Source: Marchantia polymorpha subsp. ruderalis
Taxonomy: Eukaryota > Streptophyta > Marchantiopsida > Marchantiales > Marchantiaceae
Direction: 5' to 3'
NCBI GenBank assembly: GCA_037833965.1
Contig: AP031356.1
Span: 208,501-272,500 of the forward strand
DNA length: 64,000 bases
Of this stretch, positions 1 to 9,346 are shown in pieces. The translations under genes and the position numbers were made by a program. Below the pieces are notes generated by a model. That model had not been told where the DNA came from and did no database searches. It saw only the letters and a program-made list of their open reading frames with translations. Positions within the stretch are counted from its first letter, which is position 1, and the number at the start of each line of letters is the position of its first letter.

Positions 1-1
1 T

Positions 2-2632
2 GCAAGGTATGGAGAGCACAGGATCGACTTGTTGGACGAGGCAGTTCCGGTTCGCCAACGCCAATACAGGCTCAACCCAAAATATTCATTATTGGTGAAG
101 GACGAAATCGATAAGTACCTGAGCGCAGGAATCATCTACCCGGTACTTAGTAGCGAGTGGGTGTCGCCTATCGTGATCGTGCCCAAGAAACTGACAGGTA
201 AGATCCGGGTGTGTCAGGACTTCAGGAAGCTGAACGCAGCAACGCGGAAGGACCATCACCCTCTTCCTTTCACGGACTCTATTCTGGACCATGTAGCAGG
301 GCATGAATGCTACAGTTTCCTAGACGGATTTTCCGGCTACAACCAGGTGTCCATCAGGGAACAGGACAAGGACAAAACAACCTTCACGACCGACTGGGGA
401 ACCTATGCTTATCACAAGATGCCGTTCGGTCTGTGCAACGCGCCAGCGACGTTCCAGCGGATGATGACAAACATTTTCCAAGAGCACCTGAGGAAGTTCC
501 TAGAAATTTTCATCGACGACTTTTGTGTCTTCGGTAAGAGGTCGGAGCACCTTAACCATCTTCGGCAAACGTTCGACAGATGTAGGGAGAGCAGCTTGTC
601 CTTACACCCTGAGAAATGTTTCTTCTTCATGACCAGCGGAATCCTGCTAGGGCACCGAGTTTCGTCCGATGGCATTGCAGTGGATGTAGAGAAGGTGAAG
701 ATTATTCTCGAACTGCAGCCGCCAACGAATCTGCGTGAGTTGAGGGCCTTCCTTGGCCATGTAGGTTATTACAGAAGGTTCATAAATATGTATGCCATCT
801 TGGCAGCCGATCTGACGAAGCTGCTTAAGAAGGATGAACCCTATGTGTGGGGCAAAGAGCAACAGCTGGCGTTTGAAACGCTCAAAGCCAAACTGACGAC
901 TGCTCCGGTTCTGAGAAGTCCGGATTGGAACAGACCTTTCCATGTCTATGTAGACACGTCGGCGTTTGCAATCGGGGTGGTTCTCAGTCAGAAGGACGAC
1001 AACAAGAAAGACTACCCGATTTACTTCGCGAGTCGTCAGTTGTCAGCAGCAGAGAAGAAGTACACGACAACTGAGAGGGAGGCGTTGGGAATGGTGTACT
1101 CCTGTAAGAAGTTCCGACATTATTTGATCTGCTATGAGTTCGTGTTTCATGTAGATCATTACGCCTTACAGCACCTGGTGAAGAAGGCGGATCTGTCCGG
1201 ACGAATTGCCAGGTGGGTACTACTGCTGCAGGAATTCACCTACACTGTACAGACACGGAAAGGCGTTCACCATGAGAACGCAGACTACCTCTCCCGACTA
1301 TGGACCGAACCCATAGAGGAGGAAGTAGTGGATGATTTTCCCGACGAACAACTTTTTCAGTTGTCCGCCAGCCATGAGTCCAGGTACGCGGACTTATACA
1401 GGTTTCTGCTCACACTCCAATGTCCGGAAGGATTGGATGCGGAGCAGCGCACAGTCTTCGTTCATAAAGCGGGACCTTACCAGCTTCAACAGGGGGTCTT
1501 GTTCAAGAAAATGGCAGACGAAAGGTTGTGCAGATGTCTAGAGGAGTCTGAAGTACCGCGAGTTGTCAAAGCCATGCACACAGAAGACGCTGGTGGTCAC
1601 TACGCCACCAGAAACACAGTGACCAAAATTGTGAATGCAGGATACTGGTGGCCGACGATGTTCAAAGATGTACACGACTACGTTCGCAAATGCGACAGCT
1701 GCCAGAGAACGGGAAGGCCGACTCCGACCACGAGATGGCCTCTTACACCAATCATGCCATTGGCACCGTTTGAAAAATGGGGGATCGACTTCGTGGGACC
1801 AATACAACCTGTCACTAAAGGCACGCGCAGGCGCTACATATTGGTAGCAACAGACTATGCGACCAAGATGGTGGAGGCAGAAGCCACAAGGCACGACGAC
1901 GCAGCCGCAGTAGCACGGTTCCTATTCGAATCAATCATCACACGCTACGGGTGCCCCCTAGAAATAGTCAGTGACAGAGGAACGCACTTTCTGAATCAGG
2001 TGATAGAAAGTTTGACGCGGCACTTCCAGATTAAGCATCGGAAGACTACTCCATACAACCCCAAGGCAAATGGTCTGACAGAGAAGTCCAATGGATTACT
2101 CTGTAAGATACTCCTCAAGGTGACTGTAAACCATGCTCATGACTGGGACACCAAGCTACCGGCCGCCTTATGGGCATATAGAACGGCAGAAAAAGTCACC
2201 ACCAGGCAAACACCTTACTTCCTAGTTTATGGGCAGCATCCGATCTTACCCATCGAATTTGAGATACCTACCAAGAGGACCTTAGATCAGAGAAGGCTGG
2301 ACGCGGAAGAAAGTCAGGCATATCGACTGCAAGAGGTAATGGCACTGGAGGAAAGACGTCAAGAGGCCGAAGATCGAACAAAGCAATTACAACTCAGGCG
2401 GAAGGAGAAGTACGATCGAAGACTCAAACCAGTACTGCTGGAGAAGGGCGATTTGGCTCTGCTATACGATAGCAGACATGCTAGATTTCCAGGCAAGCTC
2501 CACTTGAGGTGGATGGGACCTTACAAGGTGATAGAAGTTTTTCCAAATGGATCCATCCAACTCGCAGAACTGACGGGAGAATGGTTAGGCACCCGCGTGA
2601 ACGGATGGCGTCTGAAGAAATACCACGTGTAA
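2..2632 (+). CDS. Ty3/gypsy pol polyprotein (RT-RNase H-integrase), C-terminal part
   Basis: This frame is open from the left edge, so it is the C-terminal part of a longer polyprotein. Positions below are counted from the first Met, at base 29. Reverse transcriptase spans about residues 20-210, with FLDGFSGYNQ near 97 and the catalytic box FIDD at 161-164. RNase H spans about 300-425, with acidic residues D309, E350 and D376. An HHCC zinc finger lies around 517-558 (H517, H524, C555, C558). The integrase core has D587 in WGIDF, D649 in VSDRG and E685 in LTEKSNG. A GPY/F module (WMGPYKV) lies close to the C terminus. By family knowledge the products copy element RNA into DNA and integrate it in the nucleus. 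The visible part looks whole. Confidence 0.93.
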   Translation, partial: ARYGEHRIDLLDEAVPVRQRQYRLNPKYSLLVKDEIDKYLSAGIIYPVLSSEWVSPIVIVPKKLTGKIRVCQDFRKLNAATRKDHHPLPFTDSILDHVAGHECYSFLDGFSGYNQVSIREQDKDKTTFTTDWGTYAYHKMPFGLCNAPATFQRMMTNIFQEHLRKFLEIFIDDFCVFGKRSEHLNHLRQTFDRCRESSLSLHPEKCFFFMTSGILLGHRVSSDGIAVDVEKVKIILELQPPTNLRELRAFLGHVGYYRRFINMYAILAADLTKLLKKDEPYVWGKEQQLAFETLKAKLTTAPVLRSPDWNRPFHVYVDTSAFAIGVVLSQKDDNKKDYPIYFASRQLSAAEKKYTTTEREALGMVYSCKKFRHYLICYEFVFHVDHYALQHLVKKADLSGRIARWVLLLQEFTYTVQTRKGVHHENADYLSRLWTEPIEEEVVDDFPDEQLFQLSASHESRYADLYRFLLTLQCPEGLDAEQRTVFVHKAGPYQLQQGVLFKKMADERLCRCLEESEVPRVVKAMHTEDAGGHYATRNTVTKIVNAGYWWPTMFKDVHDYVRKCDSCQRTGRPTPTTRWPLTPIMPLAPFEKWGIDFVGPIQPVTKGTRRRYILVATDYATKMVEAEATRHDDAAAVARFLFESIITRYGCPLEIVSDRGTHFLNQVIESLTRHFQIKHRKTTPYNPKANGLTEKSNGLLCKILLKVTVNHAHDWDTKLPAALWAYRTAEKVTTRQTPYFLVYGQHPILPIEFEIPTKRTLDQRRLDAEESQAYRLQEVMALEERRQEAEDRTKQLQLRRKEKYDRRLKPVLLEKGDLALLYDSRHARFPGKLHLRWMGPYKVIEVFPNGSIQLAELTGEWLGTRVNGWRLKKYHV

Positions 2633-2656
2633 ATGTTCGCGTGGGCGCTCACAATT

Positions 2657-2669
2657 GAGGAGGGGGGCA
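2657..2669 (+). other. Polypurine tract
   Basis: A run of purines (GAGGAGGGGGG, then CA) lies 24 bases after the pol stop and directly before TGTGGTAACAC. In LTR elements this tract primes plus-strand DNA synthesis and abuts the 3' LTR, so it fixes the LTR start at 2670. Confidence 0.75.
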
Positions 2670-2863
2670 TGTGGTAACACACTTTTTGTTTTTTTTGCAG
2701 AATTTAAACAATTTTAGAAAACTAGTACCAAAGCAGTGTTTGTAGCTAGAGAAGGGTACGCTAAATAGAGTGGATTGATGAGATCGTCACGAGGGCACAA
2801 AGAATCACGTAGTCGGATGTACCAACGCCAACGTCTTCGGCGCCTTCGGCAAAAGCTCCTTTT

Positions 2864-2928
2864 TGAGGTGTCTCTACTCACGCGCCTCTAGCGTATAAGG
2901 AAGCTACGCTTCCGGCGCAGACACCTCA
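2864..2928 (+). other. Nested hairpin in LTR leader
   Basis: The outer arms TGAGGTGTCT (2864-2873) and AGACACCTCA (2919-2928) are perfectly complementary. They enclose a smaller stem GGAAGC-TAC-GCTTCC at 2899-2913. The same structure occurs at 30653-30719 in LTR copy 2, where the outer stem is one pair longer and both arms are kept. It may act as an RNA structure or a protein-binding dyad. Its role is unknown. Confidence 0.55.
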
Positions 2929-3723
2929 GGAGGAGGTTTTGCTAAAGACATCAGGAGAAGGGCCCGGACCTCTAAAGGCATCCGACCATGAGTGCGCCTT
3001 CGGCGAAGCGCCGCTAGCGCGGAAAGGGAAAACCTTCATAACAATCGGGATACACGGTAGATCCAGTTGGTTGAAGTTGCATTAGAAAGAGCTCGGGACG
3101 CTCGTTCTAACGAGTCCAAGAGCGCCGGAGATGGATCAGGAATGGAGAAGTTATGAGCGTCGGAAAACTCGTAGCCGGACATGCGCCGTTCGCGCTAGGG
3201 TTCACAGCCGGAAAGGATTCCCGTACGCCCTCGGCGATGCGCCTTCGGCGGAATCACGCGCTCACAGGAGGAAACCAACTCAGAGTCGGAAGCGCCCTTG
3301 GCGGCTGTTCATGGAAGGAAAGCGCCGGTCGGATGTACGCCTCCGACGTGGCGCTGACGGCCGGATGCGCTGGCATGAATTGCGCTGACGGATATGCGCT
3401 GGCAGCAACGGACGAGGCATAAAGGACAAAATAGGCGGTACGACTGCGCGCCGGCGTAATTCGCTCCGGCTGGATGTGCGCCTCCAGCAAGGCGCCGACG
3501 GATAATGAACGCACCAGCGGCGACACGCCTCCGGAGAAGGGCGGGTTAGGAAAAGACAACAGGGCCGACGTATACCCTGCAGCGGACTCGAGTCCGGAAG
3601 GTGGCGGCGGCGGGAGAATTCAACGTTTAAGCATGCGAATGCGCGCAATGCGGAGACGTGAATTCGCGCATGCAAAGGGCGAACCGTTAAGCCGTATAGC
3701 CGGCTGCGTACGTTGCAACCAGT

Positions 3724-3742
3724 AAGAACGTTGGACGTTCTT
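3724..3742 (+). promoter_or_regulatory. Dyad AAGAACGT-TGG-ACGTTCTT upstream of LTR frame
   Basis: This is a perfect 8-bp inverted repeat with a 3-bp spacer, about 300 bases before the LTR frame. It is kept in copy 2 near 31514 and in slightly altered form near 8187. It could be a dimeric factor site or a small hairpin. No known factor is assigned. Confidence 0.3.
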
Positions 3743-4024
3743 GAAATCGGAGAAGAAAAGACTGCGCTCCAGTCTCATTCTCTCATTCTTGACTTTGCGA
3801 TTTCCAGTTCCAAGATTACGCGCAAGGGCGGAGCGACCTGCAGTGAGAGTAGAGAGTGCGGGCACGAGTTGCGCAAGGATCTTGGCGGACCTTGAAAGAA
3901 TTGGGAGTAGCGATCTTGAACGAGCGCAGAGAGAGTGAGCAGTCAGTGCTTGAGTGGCCGACGCGCAGTGGCGATTGTGAGAGAGTGAGCGAAAGGGAGA
4001 ACGTTTGTGTGTGCAGGCAACGCA

Positions 4025-6580
4025 ATGTCGAAGGTTCCCCAACTGCGAGTGTCTCCACTCAGGGTGCCGCAGATCGGTCTACGCGCATTTCAAGATGTGC
4101 TGACGAGGCTGAAGCTCGATTTTCTCCTCTGGGGGTGGAATTGGACGTGTCCGGAGATGGTGCGCGAGTATCTGCAAGAGAGACACAAGCCTTCTCGCGG
4201 ATTTCGCCCACACCCAGAGAGATGGGAAATTTGCAATTGGGCGCAGGTGTTGGGCAGGTGTGCCGGCGAGGAAGGGGATCTCCTCTTCGAGGCCGACAGC
4301 GTGAAAGTGTCCCAGGAGGAAGAAGTCTCTTACAATGAGCTCTTCAAGGTGGCTAGACATCCCAAGAACGGTTTCCGGACTCGGGATTACAAGGATCGAT
4401 TGCGGAGAAATGTCGCGACGGCATTGCTGCAGATATTGCAGCCGACCAAGACCGCTTACATGCATGGTTGGCAGGTAGAGTTCGTGGAGCTAGTGTTGTC
4501 AGGAGCTCCGGTGCATTGGGCACGGCTCCTGTGGAAGGTGACGCGCCAACATGCGCAAGAAGAGAGGGGAGGAACGCTCAATCATCTATCGCCTTACTTA
4601 ATCGTGTTTTACCGGGCGATGGGATGTTTGACGAATGCTGAGAAAACTCGGTTTCCGCAGCTGAGCCGGTCTTATCCAGGTAGATATTCGAGGGAGGCCG
4701 AAGTAGACACGGATCCGGACGAGGAACCTGCCAGTACGCCTCCGGCTCCGGCTCCAGCCAGAGCAGCAGAAGAACGTCGAAGCGAGCGCATTCCGCGCAA
4801 GCGGAAGTGGGATGAGGGACCTGAGGACAGGCAGCCGGAAGTACCAGCTGCGCCGACTCGTGGTCGGCCCACCCCCGAGCCTCACAGTCGACCAAAACAA
4901 AGGGCACGCAGAATGCCAACTGTTACTGAGGAGACCAGGCGAACTCCGACCCGGCGGAATCTCACACAGGAAGAGATAATTGCTCAGGTCCTAGGGAAGA
5001 CGGCAGAAACCTCTGCACAGAAGGCACCACGGCCTTCGGGAGGAGATGGACGGACTGACGACCGGCCGACTGCGAGTCGGATGACTGAAGGTCGACAAGC
5101 GGAAGGAAGGCCAACTGAACGGCGCATTGAACCGGACAGCAGGCCGGAAGCGGAAGAGAGTTTGGCTGACGAGCCAACAATCCTCAGAGGGTCGTCTTCG
5201 GCGGAAGGCACTTCTGAAAGAACGCCACCAGCAAACAGGCCAAGTGGAGTCAAGACGCGCAGGGGGTATCCGACTCCCAGTCGGACAACTGCTGGTCGGC
5301 CGACTGCGAGTCGGACAACAGAGAGTCCGCCGGATTCGCCGACTGCGAGACGGATGGGGCCAACGACCAGTATGCGGACGCCTTCGGCGGACGCACCTTC
5401 AGCAAGGACACCTTCCGCGCAGATTGCGCCGGAAGGACAGGCAGCAGAAGCGGGCGGTGCAAAAGTGACAAAAGTCACTGCGGCGTCGACCCCTGCACAA
5501 ACCGAAGATCGAGCCGGAACAGGGGCTCAAGCAGTGGGATCTCCCACTGCCCTGGATATTTTAGCAGGCAGTGGAGCAGCAGTCGCAGCAGAAGCTGCTG
5601 CGCGCCACAGTTCCAGGGAGTCGCCAAGGGATTCGGTGGCGACTGAGATCCTCGAGACTGAGGATGAGACGAGCTCGGAAGAGCAAGAAGAGGATTCGGT
5701 GCAGAAAACGCCAACAGGGGTGCTGTGCGAACAGATAGTTCCACTCCTGCGATATCTGGATCGCAAGACATCCAAATACGGAAGTGCCTTAAAACCGCAG
5801 TCTTATGTGGAGACTATCAGGCGAAGGACGAGGATCAAGGTGGCAAAGTGGGCCTCTAGTTGCCAAGTATATGTGGAAAGGAACACCGCCCTCAGACAAC
5901 ACCTGGCGGTCACCCAGAAGCTGTACCAAGCCTTGCAGCAGCAGAAGGAGGATGCGACGACGAAGAGTCAGGCGGAGGCCGAACTAATACGGGCAAAGAT
6001 CGAGTCGGAACTGCAGGAGGAGCGGAGACAGAACAAAGTCCTAGCAGCCGAGCTTGCGCGCCAGACGCGCGCCTTAGAGGAAAGTCAACGAGCCCGCAAG
6101 GAGGATGAGGAGTTGTTGTGCAACTTGCAAACCGAGTGCTCGGATTTGAGGGCACAACGTGCGGATTTAGAAATGCAGCTGGCAGAGGTGGAGAGCAGCT
6201 GCAGGGCACGAGGAGAGTTGGCGGCACGGGTGACTCGTTGTCTAAACGGATACACCCATTGGGAGGTGGCAGCTCAAGAGAGGGTTACACTCCGGGAGTT
6301 CGAGCTTCGGGCGGCGGCCTTGACGGAAGGTGACAGTCGGAGTCGGCGGCGAGTGGCAAGAAAATTAGAAACTTTCTTGTCGGGTGCGTGCGACACTATG
6401 GCGCACTTGCAGTCGGAAGTCACTGCAGCGCTCCGACGCCTGGGGTTACGCAGCCGGTCGGAAGACTGGCAAGGTAGAGATAGTACGCGGAGCAGTCCGG
6501 CGCGCAGGAGGCGCAGCACCGGATCTGCCGAGTGCAGTAGAGTAGTTTGGTTTCGCGCAGATGCTGCGAGTGGTAGATAG
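4025..6580 (+). CDS. LTR-embedded protein of unknown function (851 aa), subfamily A copy 1
   Basis: The start chosen is the Met of MSKVPQLR, because the same Met-Ser-Lys opens this region in copy 2 (31819) and in the distant minus-strand copy (56553). A Met six codons upstream is also in frame. Residues 1 to about 215 form a compact conserved domain rich in Trp and Leu (FLLWGWNW, CAGEEGDLL, GAPVHWARLLWKV). This resembles, only loosely and from memory, the 'putative plant transposon protein' domain of Athila-like ORFs. About 215-530 is a Pro/Arg/Ser-rich disordered linker with a basic nuclear-localisation-like cluster (IPRKRKW). From about 540 a long coiled coil runs toward a basic tail (SPARRRRSTGS). 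No enzyme motif was recognised. The frame looks whole. It lies in the LTR, downstream of pol in the element's sense, where some elements keep an env-like or accessory gene. Confidence 0.7.
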   Translation: MSKVPQLRVSPLRVPQIGLRAFQDVLTRLKLDFLLWGWNWTCPEMVREYLQERHKPSRGFRPHPERWEICNWAQVLGRCAGEEGDLLFEADSVKVSQEEEVSYNELFKVARHPKNGFRTRDYKDRLRRNVATALLQILQPTKTAYMHGWQVEFVELVLSGAPVHWARLLWKVTRQHAQEERGGTLNHLSPYLIVFYRAMGCLTNAEKTRFPQLSRSYPGRYSREAEVDTDPDEEPASTPPAPAPARAAEERRSERIPRKRKWDEGPEDRQPEVPAAPTRGRPTPEPHSRPKQRARRMPTVTEETRRTPTRRNLTQEEIIAQVLGKTAETSAQKAPRPSGGDGRTDDRPTASRMTEGRQAEGRPTERRIEPDSRPEAEESLADEPTILRGSSSAEGTSERTPPANRPSGVKTRRGYPTPSRTTAGRPTASRTTESPPDSPTARRMGPTTSMRTPSADAPSARTPSAQIAPEGQAAEAGGAKVTKVTAASTPAQTEDRAGTGAQAVGSPTALDILAGSGAAVAAEAAARHSSRESPRDSVATEILETEDETSSEEQEEDSVQKTPTGVLCEQIVPLLRYLDRKTSKYGSALKPQSYVETIRRRTRIKVAKWASSCQVYVERNTALRQHLAVTQKLYQALQQQKEDATTKSQAEAELIRAKIESELQEERRQNKVLAAELARQTRALEESQRARKEDEELLCNLQTECSDLRAQRADLEMQLAEVESSCRARGELAARVTRCLNGYTHWEVAAQERVTLREFELRAAALTEGDSRSRRRVARKLETFLSGACDTMAHLQSEVTAALRRLGLRSRSEDWQGRDSTRSSPARRRRSTGSAECSRVVWFRADAASGR

Positions 6581-6613
6581 GATAGCGTAGTGCTAGTTAG
6601 GATCTTTTGAGAG

Positions 6614-6619
6614 TATAAA
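6614..6619 (+). promoter_or_regulatory. Likely LTR promoter TATA box
   Basis: TATAAA lies about 35 bases after the stop of the LTR frame. The same TATAAAGTAG context is present in all five copies that reach this point: 8415, 28380, 34407 and, on the minus strand, 53786-53791. If it is the element promoter, everything before it in the LTR, including the 851-aa frame, is U3. Confidence 0.55.
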
Positions 6620-7283
6620 GTAGATCAAGGCGTTTTGCCTTGGGACTCTTCCAGTTTCGGAAGTGCAGATCAGGAACTCACTTTCTTGGCGTGTTTGTGC
6701 ATTTTGGTCCTGGCACCACGTAGAGAAGCTGCAGCATAGCGAAGTTACCGTATGTTGTAGTTGAAGGCCTTCGGCTGAATGTTCAGAGCTAGTACCCGGT
6801 TAGAGACTTGAGTAGTGCGGATCTGCACCTGCGGGTGATTTCTGATACTCAGAGCCGGATGCGAGTTAGATACTTGAACTGTTCCCCCTACTCCTTCGAG
6901 TGACATATCCTGATTGTACTCCTACGGGAAGTTTCCCCTGAATGCCAATGTGAAGTTTCATTACTTCGTGTAAACCTTGGTTTGTAATTCAGGTTGTGTG
7001 TGTGTTACTGGATCGTGTTTTCAGTAAGTTCTCAGTCGGGTCTGCACTCCCTGCGTTTTGTGTGATAGTCGAGGGTGACGTCCACGGCGTACGTAGAGGC
7101 TTCGTTCCGAAGTGAGAAGTCCAGTCCGGGTACCCCCGCTAGTTCCTGGCGGAAGGGCAGTAAAAGCCGGAGTGGGAGGCACTTCCTGCAGAACCTCTGA
7201 GTGAACTTGCGAGACACTTTCCTCCTGAAATCCGAAGCGGAGGTCCTGACCGACCTCCGAGTTGTGCTTTTTGCCAGTTTCAG

Positions 7284-7305
7284 GTGTGTGTGTGTGTGTG
7301 TGTGT
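7284..7305 (+). repeat. GT microsatellite in LTR tail
   Basis: This is an uninterrupted run of GT dinucleotides. It sits at the same place in the shortened copy (9086-9109) and, as AC on the plus strand, in the minus-strand copy (about 53013-53034). It is therefore an inherited part of the LTR family and not a random host microsatellite. Confidence 0.8.
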
Positions 7306-7541
7306 TGAGTGACCAAGCTGTACCGTGCATCCTCCGAGCATCCTCCGAGTTGAGTTCCTCCTCCGAGTCGAGCCTCCGAGTCGAGCACTGCAGTATTTCT
7401 GGGAGTGACAGTCGCCTAGAATTCAAACTCTACCAAAAGTCTGTTAAATGTGACACTTTTACTCTGTGTGTTGCCTCTGTCCCTGTGGGTTCGATCTTTT
7501 TACCACCATACTGCAGTTTTAGCCTTTGGTGGGTTATTACA

Positions 7542-9346
7542 AAGTCGCATTAGAAAGAGCTCGGGACGCTCGTCCTAACGAGCCCAAGAGCGTCGGAGAT
7601 GGATCAGGGACGAAGAAGTTATGAGCGTCGGAAAACTCGTAGCCGGACATGCGCCGTTCGCGCTAGGGTTCACAGTCGGAAAGGACTCTCGTACGCCTTC
7701 GGCGATGCGCCTGAATCGCGCGCTCATGGGAGGAAATCAACTCAGAGTCGGAAGCGCCTTTGGCGGCTGCGCAACGGAAGGAAAGCGCCGGCCGGACGTA
7801 CGCCTCCGACGTGGCGCTGATAGGCGGATGCGCTGGCATGATTTGCGCCGGCGGGATACGCGCCGTCAGTAATGGACGAGGCAGAACGGACAAAACAAGC
7901 GGTACGAATACGCGCCGGCGTAATTCGCGCCGACTGGATGTGCGCCTCCAGCAAGGCGCCGACGGATAAGGAACACGCCAGCGGCGACACGCCTCCGGTG
8001 ATGGTCGGGTTAGGAAAAGACAACATAGCCGACGTATACACTGCGGCAAACTCGAGTCCGGAAGACGGTGGCGGCGGGAGAATTCAACATTCACGCATGC
8101 GAATGCGCGCAGTGCGGAGACGTGAATTCGAGCATGCAAGGGCGAACCGTTAGGCCGTATAGCTAGCTGCGTAAATTGTAACCAGTAAGAACGTTGGACG
8201 ATCTTGAATTCGGAGAAGAAAAGACTGCCCTCCAGTCTCATTCTCTCATTCTTGATTTTGCGATTTCCAGCTTCCAAGATTACGCGCAAGGGCGGAGAGA
8301 CCTGCAGTGAGAGGAGAGAGTGCGGAGGCGAGTTGCGCAAGGATATTGACAGACCTTGGAGAGTGTTGCGAGTAGTAGATAGGATAGCGTAGTGTTAGTA
8401 AGGACCTTTGAGGGTATAAAGTAGTTCAAGGCGTTTTGCCCTGGGACTCTTCCAGTTTCGGAAGTGCAGATCAGGAACTCACTTTCTTGGCGTGTTTGTG
8501 CATTTTGGTCCTGGCACCACGTAGAGAAGCTGCAGCATAGCGAAGCTACCGTATGTTGTAGTTGAAGGCCTTCGGCTGAATGTTCAGAGCTAGTACCCGG
8601 TTAGAGACTTGAGTAGTGCGGATCTGCACCTGCGGGTGATTTCTGATGCTCAGAGCCGGCTGCGAGTTAGAGACTTGAACAGTTCCCCCTTACTCCTTCG
8701 AGTGACATATCCTGATTGTACTCCTACGGGAAGTTTCCCCTGAATGCCAAAGTGAAGTTTTATTACTTCGTGTAAGCCTTGGTTTGCAATTCAGGTTGTG
8801 TGTGTGTGTTACTGGATTGTGTCTCAGTTAAGTTCTCAGTCGGGCCTGCACTCCCTGCGTTTGGTGTGAGTCGAGGGTGACGTCCACGGCGTATGAAGAG
8901 GCTTCGTTCCGAAGTGGGAAGTCCAGTCCGGGTACCCTACGCTAGTTCCTGGCGGAAGGGCAGTAAAAGCCGGAGTGGGAATCACTACCTGCAAAACCTC
9001 TGAGTGAACTTTTGAGACACTTTCCCCCTGAAATCCGAAGCGGAGGTCCTGACCGACCTCCGAGTTGTGCTTTTGCCAGTTTCAGGTGTGTGTGTGTGTG
9101 TGTGTGTGTTGAGTGACTACGCTGTACTGTGCATCCTCCGAGCATCCTCCGAGTCGAGATCCTCCTCCGAGTCGAGCCTCCGAGTCGAGCACTGCAGTAT
9201 TTCTGGGAGTGACAGTCGCCTGAGAATTCAAACTCTACAAAAGTCTGTTAAACGTGACACTTTTTACTCTATGTGTTGCCTCTGTCCCTGTGGGTTCGAT
9301 CTTTTTACCACCATACTGCAGTTTTAGCCTTTGGTGGGTTATTACA
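7542..9346 (+). repeat. ORF-less partial LTR copy in tandem with the 3' LTR
   Basis: Directly after the end of the long LTR the sequence resumes with the leader (equivalent to 3074 onward), including the CATTAGAAAGAGCTCGGGAC motif. It then passes to the TATA box and tail and ends in TTATTACA at 9346. It lacks both the first 400 bases of the LTR and the coding part. Its tail is almost identical to 6590-7541, so the tandem structure is recent. Unequal recombination or a template jump during reverse transcription could produce it (inference). Confidence 0.7.

Larger units (their letters stand above)
1..7541 (+). mobile_element. Ty3/gypsy LTR retrotransposon, 3' part with long LTR
   Basis: The element enters from the left edge of the window, so its 5' LTR, gag and protease are not seen. 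Visible in order are reverse transcriptase, RNase H, integrase, a purine-rich tract and a 3' LTR of about 4.87 kb. The integrase ends in a GPY/F-type module and no chromodomain follows it, so a non-chromovirus lineage is likely (inference). The portion in the window looks whole, and close copies nearby suggest it is young. The LTR is unusual because it encloses a long sense reading frame. Confidence 0.9.
2670..7541 (+). repeat. 3' LTR, about 4.87 kb, subfamily A copy 1
   Basis: The left end, TGTGGTAACACAC, follows the polypurine tract and is found again at 30460 after unrelated DNA, so it is a true terminus. The right end, TTATTACA, recurs at 9346 and, as TGTAATAA on the other strand, at 52806, each time beside different flanking DNA. 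The ends form an imperfect inverted pair (TGTGGTAA / TTATTACA) and follow the TG...CA rule. In order the LTR holds a hairpin-rich leader (2670-4024), a long sense frame (4025-6580), a TATA box (6614) and a 0.9-kb tail with a GT-repeat (7284-7305). Plant LTRs of this length are known (for example Ogre-type elements), but an embedded sense frame is uncommon. Confidence 0.75.

Noticed and set aside
3131-3388. Arg-rich small frame MDQEWRSYERRKTRSR, repeated at 7599-7820 and 30921-31295, as a conserved leader peptide
   Set aside because: The start is conserved because the DNA repeats are similar, but the lengths differ (85, 73 and 124 codons) and another frame (MSVGKLVAGHAP) is equally open. Composition follows the GC-rich repeat, so coding is not supported.
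7490-7510. GGTTCGATC as the T-loop of a tRNA gene
   Set aside because: No cloverleaf can be drawn around it, and it is part of the repeated LTR tail. No tRNA gene was found in the window.
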